A stretch of DNA of 64,000 nucleotides from Streptomyces sp. F63 (GCF_018070345.1 NZ_JAGPXX010000001.1:124001-188000); one strand, 5' to 3'. Counted from the first letter of the stretch, positions 9,022 through 17,000 are shown. Program-made: numbers and translations. Notes: generated by a model from the letters alone, not told the origin.

Positions 9022-10399
9022 GAGTCGGTTCTCCTTCCGTGCCGGGGGCGGGTGCGAGCGAGGCGGACAGCCACTCTTCGCCGGGGGTGAGGCCGGTACC
9101 GGCGAAGACCCAGTGGGCGAGGACGTAGGTGGTCTCCTCGTCCTGGCTGTCGTCGGCTGGCCGTCGGTCGTCGGACAGGGCGGCGAGGGCCTGTGCGCGG
9201 CGCCATTCGGCGCGGGTGTCGCGGAGGGCGCCGAGGGTGGTGGAGTAGCGGCGGGTCTTGGTGGAGAAGTGGCCGCGGAAGCCGAGCATGTGGGCCCAGG
9301 CCCGCAGCCGGAGGTGTTCCAGGTCCTTGCGGGCGCCGAGCTCCCAGGCGGTGCGGATCATGCGCCGGGCGTGGTCGGTGATCCGGGCCTGTGCCAGCTC
9401 GGCGAGGAACCGGAGCGGGCGGTCCAGGGTGCCAGTAGCCGTCTCGGCGCCCTTGGTGGCGTACTTGGCGATGTAGGCGGCCACAGCCCGTTCGGTCAAC
9501 TCGGCGGTGCCGTCGCAGGCAGCCGAGCGGATCGGGCGGATGTCGAGCTGGCGGCCGAAGGCGAAGGTGTGCGCCCGGCCGTCGAGGACGGGGCCCGCCA
9601 CGGTCGCCCGCGCGGCGGCGGAACGGATCGCGTCGGTCAGCAGCTCGGCGGTGGCCCAGGCCGGGGGCGCGGTGTGGCCGCCGTCCGGGCCGTCGAGGCG
9701 GATGACGGCGTGGAAGTGGACCGCGCCGCGCTTCTGGTACTCGGCGACCTTGGCGAAGGAGACCCGGGCGGCGTGCCTGAAGGTCCGCTGAGTGAGCCCT
9801 GCCCGCTTGGCGATCTCACGGCGCAGGTAGATGGCGAAGCGCCGCCAGAGGGCTCCTGCGTGGGCGTTCCAGAGCACCGCGGCTTCGTAGTCGTACGTCT
9901 CCGGGTCCAACGGCGTGCCGAGCACGTCGTCGTCCTGGTCGTGGAGGACGCCGCAGCGACAGGGACGGACGGTGCCGCGCCGGTCGGTCGGGCGGTTGTG
10001 GACCGGGCCGAAGCCGGGGGCGGTGAACGTGGCGAACACCCGGGGGTGCGAGGTGACCGTCTCGGGATTGCCCTTGCCGCCGCGCAGTCCGGCCGTGATC
10101 AGGTGGAAGGTGTCCCGGCGGTAGACCTCGGCACAGGCCGCACAGCGGGTCGCCCGGCGGTTGTTGCAGCGGACCAGGAGGTGACCGGCCGGGAGCCGGG
10201 CCGAGTCGAGGTGGTGCAGGACGCGGCCGATCTCGCCCGTGCGCGGGTCGAGTTCGTGTTCCGTGCGGTGGCCGTCGAGGCGGATCGGGCGCGTGCAGCC
10301 GCCCAGGCCCTGGAGCTGCCGGGCGAGAGCGGGCAGGCTGCCCAGCGAGGCGAGCGCCCCCAGCTCCTTCAGCGGGGGCGGTGTGTGAGCGGTAAGAAT
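9014..10399 (-). CDS. rep: Rolling-circle replication initiator (RepSA type) with an apparent ATT start
   Basis: The frame encodes about 461 residues, the length I expect for RepSA initiators. Key parts are a zinc-finger-like region near the N-terminus (RCNNRRATRCAACAEVYR), the metal-binding HUH motif in GAVHFHAVIRLDG and the tyrosine motif AYIAKYATKG. It would nick the element's origin for replication during transfer. No in-frame ATG, GTG or TTG exists from 10400 down to the GTG at 10039, which would cut away the zinc finger. ATT at 10399-10397 is in frame, with AAAGGA 7 nt upstream, so I place the start there. It overlaps xis by 8 bp. Confidence 0.85.
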   Translation of the reverse strand: MLTAHTPPPLKELGALASLGSLPALARQLQGLGGCTRPIRLDGHRTEHELDPRTGEIGRVLHHLDSARLPAGHLLVRCNNRRATRCAACAEVYRRDTFHLITAGLRGGKGNPETVTSHPRVFATFTAPGFGPVHNRPTDRRGTVRPCRCGVLHDQDDDVLGTPLDPETYDYEAAVLWNAHAGALWRRFAIYLRREIAKRAGLTQRTFRHAARVSFAKVAEYQKRGAVHFHAVIRLDGPDGGHTAPPAWATAELLTDAIRSAAARATVAGPVLDGRAHTFAFGRQLDIRPIRSAACDGTAELTERAVAAYIAKYATKGAETATGTLDRPLRFLAELAQARITDHARRMIRTAWELGARKDLEHLRLRAWAHMLGFRGHFSTKTRRYSTTLGALRDTRAEWRRAQALAALSDDRRPADDSQDEETTYVLAHWVFAGTGLTPGEEWLSASLAPAPGTEGEPTHD

Positions 10400-10486
10400 G
10401 GGCGTGTCCTTTCGACTGCTGTCGGAGGGTGTGGGCCCGCCGGGGCGGCGGATGCTTGGCGGTATCGAGGCCGCCCCGGCGGGCCG

Positions 10487-10786
10487 TCAGCGCCGGTTGG
10501 CGCCGTTGAGCAGGGAGCGCAGCACCAGGGCCGCGATGGAGACGGCGACCGCCGTGACGGCGACGGTGGCCAGGAGCGCGGTAAGCACCACGCCGACGAC
10601 GAGCACGGCGGCGATGGCTCCCGCGCCGATGCCGACGAACGGGGCGACCGGTCGGCCGGCCGAGGGCGCCGGGGCGTGCGTGCAGGAGCAGGCCGCCGGA
10701 GCGTCGTGCCGTTGTCCAGTGGTGGTCGCCGAGGTGATGACGTGCGGCACGGGCGGCGGGTCGGGCAGTCGCGGTTGGAGCAGCAC
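10487..10786 (-). CDS. Spd-like plasmid-spread membrane protein
   Basis: 99 residues: a Pro/His/Cys-rich N-terminus (ACSCTHAPAPSA) followed by two hydrophobic helices (GIGAGAIAAVLVVGVVLTAL and ATVAVTAVAVSIAALVL) and a basic end. Proteins of this kind sit upstream of rep in Streptomyces plasmids and AICEs and are linked to intramycelial spread. It lies in the run of small transfer genes 12300 to 10487, all on the minus strand. Confidence 0.72.
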   Translation of the reverse strand: MLLQPRLPDPPPVPHVITSATTTGQRHDAPAACSCTHAPAPSAGRPVAPFVGIGAGAIAAVLVVGVVLTALLATVAVTAVAVSIAALVLRSLLNGANRR

Positions 10787-10799
10787 GGCGGTTGTCCTC

Positions 10800-10994
10800 T
10801 CAGTCGTTGGTGCCGTTGACGACCTCGACCCCGGTGCGCGTACCGGATTCGATGGCCGGGGCCAGGAAGGTCTGGGAGAGCCAGAAGCCGAAGAGGGCGA
10901 TCACGAGGGCGACCCAGAGGCGGACGCCGAGGAACTTGATCGCGGCCCAGGCGATGACGCCCAGGACGAAGACGAGCGGCAGGGAGACGGTCAC
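10800..10994 (-). CDS. Small membrane protein of the spread/transfer cluster
   Basis: 64 residues from GTG 10994 (AAAGGA upstream), with two hydrophobic stretches (LPLVFVLGVIAWAAIKFL and WVALVIALFGFWLSQTFL). The longer upstream frame is rejected because it runs through the ribosome binding site. Probably an accessory of conjugative spreading, by position only. Confidence 0.68.
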   Translation of the reverse strand: MTVSLPLVFVLGVIAWAAIKFLGVRLWVALVIALFGFWLSQTFLAPAIESGTRTGVEVVNGTND

Positions 10995-11005
10995 GGCCGG
11001 TCCTT

Positions 11006-11197
11006 TCAGCGGCGGGAACAGCGGTGGGTGCGGGCCGCCAGCTCGGCGGCGGCGCGGCTGTCGTAGTCGGTGGAGAAGCCGCAACGCGGGGCCGTACAGG
11101 CGGCGGTGTGCTTCTCGCGGCCTCGGCCGTCGTAGTAGGTGGCGACGCGGACGGGGCCGATCCGGACGACGCGGCGGAAGCGCGGCTGCGCGGGCAT
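11006..11197 (-). CDS. Mobile-element transfer protein (small zinc-finger-like)
   Basis: 63 residues with CTAPRCGFSTDYDSRAAAEL and HRC near the end, giving a possible C-x4-C...H-x-C zinc site. The sequence matches the small 'mobile element transfer protein' common in Streptomyces AICEs. Its start codon overlaps the stop of the upstream gene (TGATG). Confidence 0.75.
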   Translation of the reverse strand: MPAQPRFRRVVRIGPVRVATYYDGRGREKHTAACTAPRCGFSTDYDSRAAAELAARTHRCSRR

Positions 11198-11382
11198 CAG
11201 CGGTTCTCCTTCTCTGCGGTGAAGCGGGCGGTGTGGTCGATCAGCCAGCGGCGGATCTCTGCGCCTTCCTGCTGGTCGGCGGCGAGGATCACCGGCTCGG
11301 CGACGAGCAGGGCCTCTGTGAAGCGGTTCTGTCGGGTCAGTTCGGCCGCGCGCCGGAGGGCGCGGAGGGTGGACGGGCGCAA
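11197..11382 (-). CDS. Small conserved AICE protein, TTG start
   Basis: 61 residues, helical and charged (LRRAAELTRQNRFTEALLVAEPVILAADQQEGAEIRRWL). TTG at 11382 follows GAGGAG by 8 nt, which decides the start; upstream codons in frame belong to the antisense shadow of the DUF2637 gene. No known function. Confidence 0.6.
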   Translation of the reverse strand: MRPSTLRALRRAAELTRQNRFTEALLVAEPVILAADQQEGAEIRRWLIDHTARFTAEKENR

Positions 11383-11401
11383 GGAACGGGCTCCTCGTGG
11401 G

Positions 11402-12094
11402 TCAGGTCGGATCGAGTCGGACCGGGTGATCGGGCGGGGCGATGCGGGCGGCGATGGCCTCGGCGAGGGAGGCAGGAACGCCGAGCCGGACGCGGAGAGT
11501 TGGTGTGTCGATGGGCGCGCCGGTACGGGTGCGGTGGTCATCGGCGACCTTCCGGGCGTGCTCGACGAGGGCGGCGGGAAGCCGGTCGGCGGGACGCTCG
11601 GCAGGCTCCGGGGCCCTCGGCGGAAGGGCAGGCGGCTCGGGCGCGGGCAGCGGGCACCGCTCCGGTTCCTGGCCTGGTTGCTCGACGGCCGGTACGTCAT
11701 CCAGCTCGGCGACCGGCTCCGTACGGTCGGCCGCTCGCCCGTGGGCAAGCAGCGTTCCGCCGAGGAAGGCGACGGCCGGCCAACCGGCGACGAGGATGCG
11801 GAGCCAGGCCGGTACGTGGTCGAGGTCGAGCAGTCCGGCCGTGGCGACGTTCGCCCCCAGCGAGGCGGCGAGCGCGACGAGGAACCAGCACCACCCGGCC
11901 GCCTTCGCCTCACCCGACCGCAGCCGCTTCCACGCGGCGACCAGCAGCAGATCGACGCTGACCGGATAGGCCCACGCCTTCCAGCCGTCCTGTCCGGCGG
12001 CCACCGCCAGGTCATGGAGGTGTGCGAAGGACAGCGCGGCAGCGATGACGGCCTGAATCAGCACGGCGTCGAGCCGGGGCAGCGAACGCGCCAT
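11402..12094 (-). CDS. DUF2637-type membrane protein of the AICE
   Basis: 230 residues. The N-terminal half has about four hydrophobic helices starting at AVLIQAVIAAALSFAHLHDLA, including PVSVDLLLVAAWKRL and LVALAASLGANVATAGLL. This is followed by a Pro-rich linker and a C-terminal helix-turn-helix-like segment (LRVRLGVPASLAEAIAARI). This arrangement is standard for DUF2637 proteins next to TraB in actinomycete elements, where they are thought to help spreading. The start is ATG 12094, three bases after the upstream stop. Confidence 0.82.
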   Translation of the reverse strand: MARSLPRLDAVLIQAVIAAALSFAHLHDLAVAAGQDGWKAWAYPVSVDLLLVAAWKRLRSGEAKAAGWCWFLVALAASLGANVATAGLLDLDHVPAWLRILVAGWPAVAFLGGTLLAHGRAADRTEPVAELDDVPAVEQPGQEPERCPLPAPEPPALPPRAPEPAERPADRLPAALVEHARKVADDHRTRTGAPIDTPTLRVRLGVPASLAEAIAARIAPPDHPVRLDPT

Positions 12095-12096
12095 GG

Positions 12097-12300
12097 TCAG
12101 CCCCCGGCTTCGTCGGCGGCGGCCCGCGCGGTACGGGCGACCTCGGCGGCCTCCGCGTCTCCGGGCATCGCTTCGGCGATGCGCTCCAGCAGATCGGCTT
12201 TCCGGGCGAGCAGGTCGGCCGGGCCCGCGTCGGCGGTGCGGCTGGCCCTGATGTCCGCCAGGAAGGCGGCGATCTCTTGCACGGAGGGGCGTTCGGACAT
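12097..12300 (-). CDS. Small helical AICE protein
   Basis: 67 residues, Ala/Glu-rich and fully helical by composition (SVQEIAAFLADIRASRTADAG, then AEEVARTA-like repeats). It ends 2 bp before the DUF2637 start, so the two are probably co-translated. No recognised domain. Confidence 0.62.
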   Translation of the reverse strand: MSERPSVQEIAAFLADIRASRTADAGPADLLARKADLLERIAEAMPGDAEAAEVARTARAAADEAGG

Positions 12301-12392
12301 CCGTGATCACGTCCTCTCATCCGGTTTCGGGCATGGCGGGGGTAGGGACTTGGCGTGAGGCGGTCACGCCGACCGGTCTGCGAGGGGTTGGT

Positions 12393-13775
12393 TCAGCCGG
12401 TGGCCAGCCACGGCTCGGTCACCGAGGCCGGGGGCACTTCCACCGGAAGGGCGGCGGCCGGGACGTACGGCCGGAAGGGCGCCAGGGCCGGTACGTCCGG
12501 CGCGAGTTCAGCCGTCTTCCGGCAGGTGGCCGCAGCGTCGGCCAGCGACAGATACGGCGTACGGATGCGGGACCAGCCGCCGGAGGAGTCCCCGACGACG
12601 GCCAGGCCGGGCAGCTCCGGCGCGATCGCCGAGGCGACGTACACGGCCTCGGGCGCGATGTCGCCGAGCGCCATCTTGGCCGACTGCTCATCGTTCACCC
12701 GGTGGCAGACCCGCCCGGTGAGCTGAGCGCGCAGCATGGTCGCGCCCTTGCCCAGCTCGGCGCCGAAGCGCTGCCCGCACACCTCCAGGTAGATCCCGGC
12801 CGCCCGGCCGAGCTGAGCGAGCCGGATCAACTGAGTCACCATCTCGTCCCGCCGCTCCTCGTCCTTCCGCGTGGCGACGAGGAACAGCTCGGCCACCTCG
12901 TCCACGAACAGCACGATCGGCACCGGGCGTTCGCTCTCGGGCAGTCCCCACACATCCGAGGTGATCTCCTCGTCCGGGGTGCCGGGCGCGATGCCCTGCC
13001 GGGCCTTGATCAGGTCGTATCGGTCCTCCATCTCCTTGACGAGTACGGGCAGCAACTCCGCGGCCTCCCCCGGCTCGGTGGCCAGCGCCGACAGCCGGGG
13101 AGCGAACGGCGCCAGCTCCACGCCGCGCTTGCAGTCGATCCCGACCAGGGCCACGGGCTGAGCCGCCAGCCCGGTCAGCAGGTTCCGCAGGAACATCGAC
13201 TTCCCCGAGAGCGTCGCGCCGAGGACGAGTTCATGCGGTACGGCACGGTAGTCGCGGACGAACGCGGTTCCGTCCTCCCGCAGCGCGACCGGCACGGCCA
13301 GGAGGTCACTCTCCACCCGTCGCGGCATCCGTACGTTCCGCAGCACGTCGAAGCCGACAAGCCGCAGCTCGACCACGCCCGGCTTGACGCTGCGGACGTG
13401 CACAGCGTGAACGCCCCAGGCGTGCCGCAGCCGTTCCGACGACGCGGCCACGTCCGCCGGCTCCTGGCCCGGAGCGAGACGGAGCCGGACCCGCAGCCCC
13501 GTCGAGGTCGGCCGCAGCAGACCCCGGCGCGGCGGAACGGGCCGGACCTCCCGGCGGGTGGTCGCCCGCACGGCCAGAGCCCGCAGCCGGGACGGCTCGA
13601 CGGTCAGCCCGCAGGCGTCCATGGTCGAGCCGTACGAGGCCAGCAGCCGGACCACCGACAGCGGCAGCCCGACCGTGGACCAGTAGACCGCCGGATGAGC
13701 CTTCCGGGTGTAGGCCGCTCCCCCGATGGCGGCGAGCGGCCCACCCAGCTCGACCAGCGTCATCAGCTCGGACAC
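12393..13775 (-). CDS. traB: FtsK/SpoIIIE-type DNA translocase (conjugative transfer protein)
   Basis: A 460-residue P-loop ATPase with Walker A GATLSGKSM and Walker B PIVLFVDEVAEL. The element lacks a type IV secretion system, so this single protein would move double-stranded DNA between mycelia, as TraB/TraSA does. The start is GTG 13775, just after the stop of the SCO3933-type gene; the in-frame N-terminal extension to 13877 would overlap that gene. It is transcribed with the regulator gene from the operator region at 14175-14225. Confidence 0.92.
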   Translation of the reverse strand: MSELMTLVELGGPLAAIGGAAYTRKAHPAVYWSTVGLPLSVVRLLASYGSTMDACGLTVEPSRLRALAVRATTRREVRPVPPRRGLLRPTSTGLRVRLRLAPGQEPADVAASSERLRHAWGVHAVHVRSVKPGVVELRLVGFDVLRNVRMPRRVESDLLAVPVALREDGTAFVRDYRAVPHELVLGATLSGKSMFLRNLLTGLAAQPVALVGIDCKRGVELAPFAPRLSALATEPGEAAELLPVLVKEMEDRYDLIKARQGIAPGTPDEEITSDVWGLPESERPVPIVLFVDEVAELFLVATRKDEERRDEMVTQLIRLAQLGRAAGIYLEVCGQRFGAELGKGATMLRAQLTGRVCHRVNDEQSAKMALGDIAPEAVYVASAIAPELPGLAVVGDSSGGWSRIRTPYLSLADAAATCRKTAELAPDVPALAPFRPYVPAAALPVEVPPASVTEPWLATG

Positions 13776-13780
13776 GGAGA

Positions 13781-14131
13781 TCAGCTCTCCCGCCCGGCCG
13801 GGAACGCGCCCGGCGCCACCGCCGCCGCCCGGTAGGAAATGCCGTGCCGGGCCTGCCCGTTGAACACGCTTTCCCACGGCCGGGCGATCAGACCGGGCAG
13901 CGAGACGGGCGCCCCGACGACCAGGCCCTCGGTCACCCCGCTCTCCGGTACCGCGACGGAGATCAGCGAGGACTCCCCCTCGTCGATGTAGACGACGCCG
14001 ACCTTCATCAGCGTCTCGCCGCTGACGGCGTCCTTGGCGACCTCACCCGTCTGCCGGTCCTTGACCTTCGGCTCCGGGGCCTCGGTGAGCAGGATCGTCG
14101 CGGACGAGGTCTCAACACGAATCACGCGCAC
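13781..14131 (-). CDS. SCO3933-family regulatory protein
   Basis: 116 residues, beginning MRVIRVETSSATILLTEAPEPKVKDRQTGE. I recognise it as the SCO3933-type protein found directly upstream of traB in many Streptomyces AICEs; its mechanism is unproven. It is the first gene of the transfer operon, 44 bp from the nearer operator palindrome, with traB following after 5 bp. Confidence 0.8.
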   Translation of the reverse strand: MRVIRVETSSATILLTEAPEPKVKDRQTGEVAKDAVSGETLMKVGVVYIDEGESSLISVAVPESGVTEGLVVGAPVSLPGLIARPWESVFNGQARHGISYRAAAVAPGAFPAGRES

Positions 14132-14174
14132 AGAACTTCTCCTTCGTCGGCCACCCGCCAGACCACCTGACAGG

Positions 14175-14190
14175 TTGACTTATCAAGTTC
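14175..14190. promoter_or_regulatory. Proximal operator (imperfect) of the transfer operon
   Basis: TTGACTTATCAAGTTC, a degenerate version of the perfect palindrome 18 bp further upstream. The pair suggests cooperative binding of the element's GntR repressor. Confidence 0.6.
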
Positions 14191-14208
14191 GACGCTAGGG
14201 ACGCCAAC

Positions 14209-14225
14209 TTGACTTGTCAAGTCAA
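14209..14225. promoter_or_regulatory. Distal operator (perfect) of the transfer operon
   Basis: TTGACTTG-T-CAAGTCAA, 8-bp perfect arms with a one-base centre. The same half-site (CAAGTCAA) recurs at 15408-15415 at the 5' end of the adjacent GntR gene, which fits autoregulation plus repression of transfer, like KorSA control in pSAM2. Confidence 0.72.
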
Positions 14226-14264
14226 CTTGGCCGGTGCGCCGAGGCGCTGAGGCCGGCCAACGAG

Positions 14265-14594
14265 CTAGGGCAGCTCCTCGCGCACCAGCGCCTGAGCTAC
14301 CGGCTCCCCCGTGGCCTCGGCATACGCGAGCCGATCCCGCACCTCCCGCAGTGTCCGCGGACGGTAACCGGGGCCACCGCAGCAGCTCTTGTGAAAGCGA
14401 ACTCCCGCGTTCAGCAGCACCGACAGCACACGCCAAGCCTCGTCATCCCGCCTCCGAGGCGCCGCGAAGGCCGAGCCCACATGAACCAGCGCCCGGCCAC
14501 ACCGTGGACAGCGCCGTTCCCAGTCGCCGAACGGCTGCTTGTGCGAGGCCCGACACGGCAAGCAGACGTACGACGTCTTTCCATGGCCAAACAT
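14265..14594 (-). CDS. Cys-rich zinc-ribbon protein common in AICEs
   Basis: 109 residues with CLPCRASHKQPFG, CPRCGR and FHKSCCGGPGYRP, enough ligands for one or two zinc sites. The start MFGHGKTSYVCLPC and the ending with REVRDRLAYAEATG are familiar from AICEs, where the gene is often mislabelled as a metabolic enzyme. Its likely role is nucleic-acid binding, inferred only from the zinc ribbons. It lies upstream of the operator pair but on the same strand. Confidence 0.7.
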   Translation of the reverse strand: MFGHGKTSYVCLPCRASHKQPFGDWERRCPRCGRALVHVGSAFAAPRRRDDEAWRVLSVLLNAGVRFHKSCCGGPGYRPRTLREVRDRLAYAEATGEPVAQALVREELP

Positions 14595-14657
14595 GCCGCC
14601 AGCCTATGGAGCCCGTCACCCAGACGCGACGGGTTTCCGAACCACTGCGGCCGACCC

Positions 14658-15386
14658 TCAGCCGAGCCGATACGTGTCTTCCAACTCCTGCCGATCAGCG
14701 GGCAGCAGGACATCCGTGACTTGGAGCGCCCGCCCCGAGACGTCGCAGGCGACCACCAGCACACTGAGCACCGGCTCCCCCTTCACCAGGCCCAGCAGCT
14801 CAGCCTCTTCCTTACTCGGCAGCCGGGCCGACACCCGCTCGGTCACGTGGTCGAAGCGGACTCTCTTCCGGGACTCCACGTGGTCCCGCAAGCTCTCCTG
14901 GAGCGGAGCCGAATCGGCAAGGTCGGTTCCCTTGGCCAGTTCGGCAGGGAAGTACGAGGAGGCCAGCTCAACCGCTTCCCCCTCGTCCTCGACCAACAGG
15001 CGGCGAACGAGCACCTTGGCCCGCTTGGGAACCCCGAGTATCGAAGCCACCCGAGGCGGTACGGGAACCTCCCCGACATGCACCAGCCGGCCCGACGCCG
15101 CCGATTCATCCCGATCCAGCGCTTCCCGGCCCCGCTGGTCCTTCTGCTCGACCACTTCGGGGCGGCCACGAACGATGGTGCCGTACCCCTGCCGGGACTC
15201 CAGCCAGCCATCCCGCTTGAGGAGATCGAGCGCCCGAACGACGGTCGGGCGGGACATGCCGAAGGCTTGGACGAGTTGGTTCTCACTGGGCACGAGGGTG
15301 CCGGGCGGGTACGTGCCGTCCTCGATACGACCCTGGAGCGTCTGCGCAAGCCGCACGTACTTCGGTGCAGCCACTTCGTACGCCAC
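14658..15386 (-). CDS. GntR-family (UTRA) repressor of the AICE
   Basis: About 242 residues: an N-terminal winged helix (YVRLAQTLQGRIEDGTYPPG, then SENQLVQAFGMSRPTVVRALDLL) and a C-terminal UTRA ligand domain ending LQVTDVLLPADRQELEDTY. It probably represses the transfer operon through TTGACTTG palindromes, in the manner of KorSA. I chose GTG 15386 (VAYEVAAPKYV); a TTG at 15410 is also in frame and would place the start inside the operator half-site. Confidence 0.87.
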   Translation of the reverse strand: MAYEVAAPKYVRLAQTLQGRIEDGTYPPGTLVPSENQLVQAFGMSRPTVVRALDLLKRDGWLESRQGYGTIVRGRPEVVEQKDQRGREALDRDESAASGRLVHVGEVPVPPRVASILGVPKRAKVLVRRLLVEDEGEAVELASSYFPAELAKGTDLADSAPLQESLRDHVESRKRVRFDHVTERVSARLPSKEEAELLGLVKGEPVLSVLVVACDVSGRALQVTDVLLPADRQELEDTYRLG

Positions 15387-15407
15387 CGCTCCACCACCCG
15401 CATAGGC

Positions 15408-15425
15408 CAAGTCAACCGGTCAACC
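15408..15425. promoter_or_regulatory. Operator half-sites at the GntR gene
   Basis: CAAGTCAACCGGTCAACC holds CAAGTCAA, identical to one arm of the 14209 palindrome, plus a second GGTCAACC. This suggests negative autoregulation. Confidence 0.5.
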
Positions 15426-15436
15426 AGTCTAGACGG

Positions 15437-15479
15437 CTTGCACGCATGCATGCATGCCTTGCACGCATGCATGCAAGGC
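15437..15479. repeat. Tandem TTGCACGCATGCATGC repeats with a palindrome
   Basis: Two copies of CTTGCACGCATGCATGC lie side by side. The second forms a near-perfect 24-bp palindrome (15456-15479) with perfect 8-bp ends, GCCTTGCA/TGCAAGGC. Placed between the stop of the ATPase gene and the GntR start, it could be a terminator, an operator or both. Confidence 0.6.
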
Positions 15480-15485
15480 ACCGAC

Positions 15486-15932
15486 TCAGGACCAGGCGTC
15501 ATCAACCAGAAACGAGACCATCGTGCCGCCGAACCGACTGGGGCCGGCGCACCAGGAGTCCGCGAGCGTATCGACGAGGCAGAGCCCGCGTCCGTGCGCG
15601 TCGTCCGCGTCGGGCTCACGCATCCGCACCTGGTTGGGGAAGCCAGGGTTGTGGACGTCCACCCGCAGGGCCTCCCCCACGCGCCACCACTCGACCCGCA
15701 CCCGCCAAGGCTCCTCCGCCTCCCCGTAGAGGATGGCGTTAGTCACCAGCTCCGAGATCATCAACACGCAGTCGTCAACGGAGCACGCGAGATGATGCCG
15801 CGCAGTGAGCTTCCGAAACCACCGCCGAGCCCGCGCGACCGACTCGGGCACCGGATACAGGGTCATGCTCCCCATCGCCACGGGCTCGAAGCCGCGACTT
15901 CCGAGACCAAGGACATCAGTGGTGTTGCTCAT
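15486..15932 (-). CDS. ATP-binding protein of the anti-sigma (RsbW/HATPase_c) type
   Basis: 148 residues with a GHKL fold: the N box is VDDCVLMISELVTNAILYG, and HGRGLCLVDTLADSWC supplies the G-rich ATP lid. Streptomyces encodes many such solo ATPases; most are orphan anti-sigma or regulatory kinases. It is translationally coupled (ATGA) to the upstream zinc-protein gene and probably controlled by the palindromes at 16141-16180. Confidence 0.82.
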   Translation of the reverse strand: MSNTTDVLGLGSRGFEPVAMGSMTLYPVPESVARARRWFRKLTARHHLACSVDDCVLMISELVTNAILYGEAEEPWRVRVEWWRVGEALRVDVHNPGFPNQVRMREPDADDAHGRGLCLVDTLADSWCAGPSRFGGTMVSFLVDDAWS

Positions 15933-16120
15933 TCGCGTCCCTCCCTACCGGTGCCGTCACAGTCGAGACAGCGCCGCTTGGACGTGGCACGGGCGCGAGC
16001 ATCAGCCGCAGCCAGCGCCAGGGACGAGCGGGAGCCAACCCGCTTCCACCCCCGGCCCCGGCATCCACGACACAGAGCCCCTTGCGTGACGTGACGTAAT
16101 ACCGCGTGCTCATGGCTCAC
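15929..16120 (-). CDS. Small CxxCxGxG zinc-binding protein
   Basis: 63 residues from GTG 16120. CRGCRGRG and CLDCDGTG are two DnaJ-type CxxCxGxG halves that would form one zinc site. It ends in an ATGA overlap with the ATPase gene. An overlapping frame at 15916-16113 lacks these motifs and is rejected. Function unknown; this pair recurs in AICEs as far as I recall. Confidence 0.68.
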   Translation of the reverse strand: MSHEHAVLRHVTQGALCRGCRGRGWKRVGSRSSLALAAADARARATSKRRCLDCDGTGREGRE

Positions 16121-16140
16121 GCCCGTGCCCCCTTTCCCGA

Positions 16141-16180
16141 AGTGGCCTTAGCCACTTACTGGATAGTGGCATTAGCCACT
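16141..16180. promoter_or_regulatory. Twin GntR operators AGTGGC-N4-GCCACT
   Basis: Two perfect inverted repeats, AGTGGCCTTAGCCACT (16141-16156) and AGTGGCATTAGCCACT (16165-16180), spaced 24 bp centre to centre. They lie immediately upstream of the 16120 to 15486 operon. The same half-site occurs upstream of the GntR gene at 16978, so that regulator is the likely ligand. Confidence 0.78.
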
Positions 16181-16219
16181 CTGCTCGTGCAAGCAGCCCG
16201 CAGGGAGAAGCGGCGACTG

Positions 16220-16960
16220 TCAGCCGATCGGGTACCCCTGCTCGAATGCCCAACGGCCGGGCGGATACGTCGCCTCGGCGAACTCCAGCGGACGATCCTG
16301 CAGGTCATAGACGACGTGATGGACGATCAGCACCGCCGAGCCGGCCTCCAGCTCCAGATCGGCCGCCTCATCCTCGGTGGCCAGTCGAGCGCACATGCGG
16401 TCCTCGGCGTAGCTCCCCTGACGACCGGTCTGGTTCTCCACGTACATCAACGTGCCCTCCCGGATCCGGTCCGGGTCACGGAGCTTGGACGCCCGCTCGC
16501 CCACATCAGGGCCGAACCAGGAAGTGGAGAGGGTGATCGGGCCGGACTGGTCCTTGGTGACCCGCCGCCGGTGCACAGCTCGGGACCCAGGCGCCAGGCT
16601 CAGCGCCTCGGCCACGTAGTCCGGAGCCTCCAGCCAGCCGGCCGAGGTGATGACCGCGTACTCCCCGGGCGTGTAGATCTTCCCGGTCTGCTTCGCCCGG
16701 CCGTACAGCTCACGGGCCCGCCGGTTGACCGCCAGCCCGCGCACATACGTCCCCGAGCCCTGCCGCTTCTCGACCAGGCCCTGATGACTCAGCGCCTCCA
16801 GCGACCGCGCGGCGGTCGGCCGGGAGACGCCCCAGTCGTTCGCCAACTGCCGCTCGGACGGCACTTCGTCGCCCGGCCGCAGGTCGCCCCGAAGGATCTG
16901 GTCCCGGATGTGGTGCGCGATCTGCAAGTACTTGGGCTGCGCCTCTTCGATCCGCGGCAT
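16220..16960 (-). CDS. Second GntR-family (UTRA) regulator
   Basis: 246 residues from ATG 16960 (GAGGGA upstream). It has a winged helix YLQIAHHIRDQILRGDLRPG and SERQLANDWGVSRPTAARSLEAL, then a UTRA domain. It differs clearly from the GntR at 14658. It sits between two clusters of AGTGGC/GCCACT half-sites and diverges from the DUF1152 gene, so it probably controls itself, that gene and the 16120 operon. Confidence 0.88.
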   Translation of the reverse strand: MPRIEEAQPKYLQIAHHIRDQILRGDLRPGDEVPSERQLANDWGVSRPTAARSLEALSHQGLVEKRQGSGTYVRGLAVNRRARELYGRAKQTGKIYTPGEYAVITSAGWLEAPDYVAEALSLAPGSRAVHRRRVTKDQSGPITLSTSWFGPDVGERASKLRDPDRIREGTLMYVENQTGRQGSYAEDRMCARLATEDEAADLELEAGSAVLIVHHVVYDLQDRPLEFAEATYPPGRWAFEQGYPIG

Positions 16961-16977
16961 CCGGATCCCTCCCTCAA

Positions 16978-17000
16978 AGTGGCTAGTGCCAGTGGCCACT
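16978..17000. promoter_or_regulatory. Operator between GntR and DUF1152 genes
   Basis: AGTGGC...GCCACT arms enclose a smaller perfect palindrome, AGTGGCCACT. A TATAGG hexamer follows directly and a further AGTGGCCA lies 10 bp beyond, so a bound repressor would cover both divergent promoters. Confidence 0.65.

Noticed and set aside
10398..12358. Long plus-strand frames opposite the AICE transfer genes
   Set aside because: They are shadows of the minus-strand operon, whose genes have motifs, ribosome binding sites and coupled starts.
15916..16113. 65-aa frame overlapping the CxxCxGxG protein
   Set aside because: It lacks the zinc motifs and the ATGA coupling that the other frame shows.
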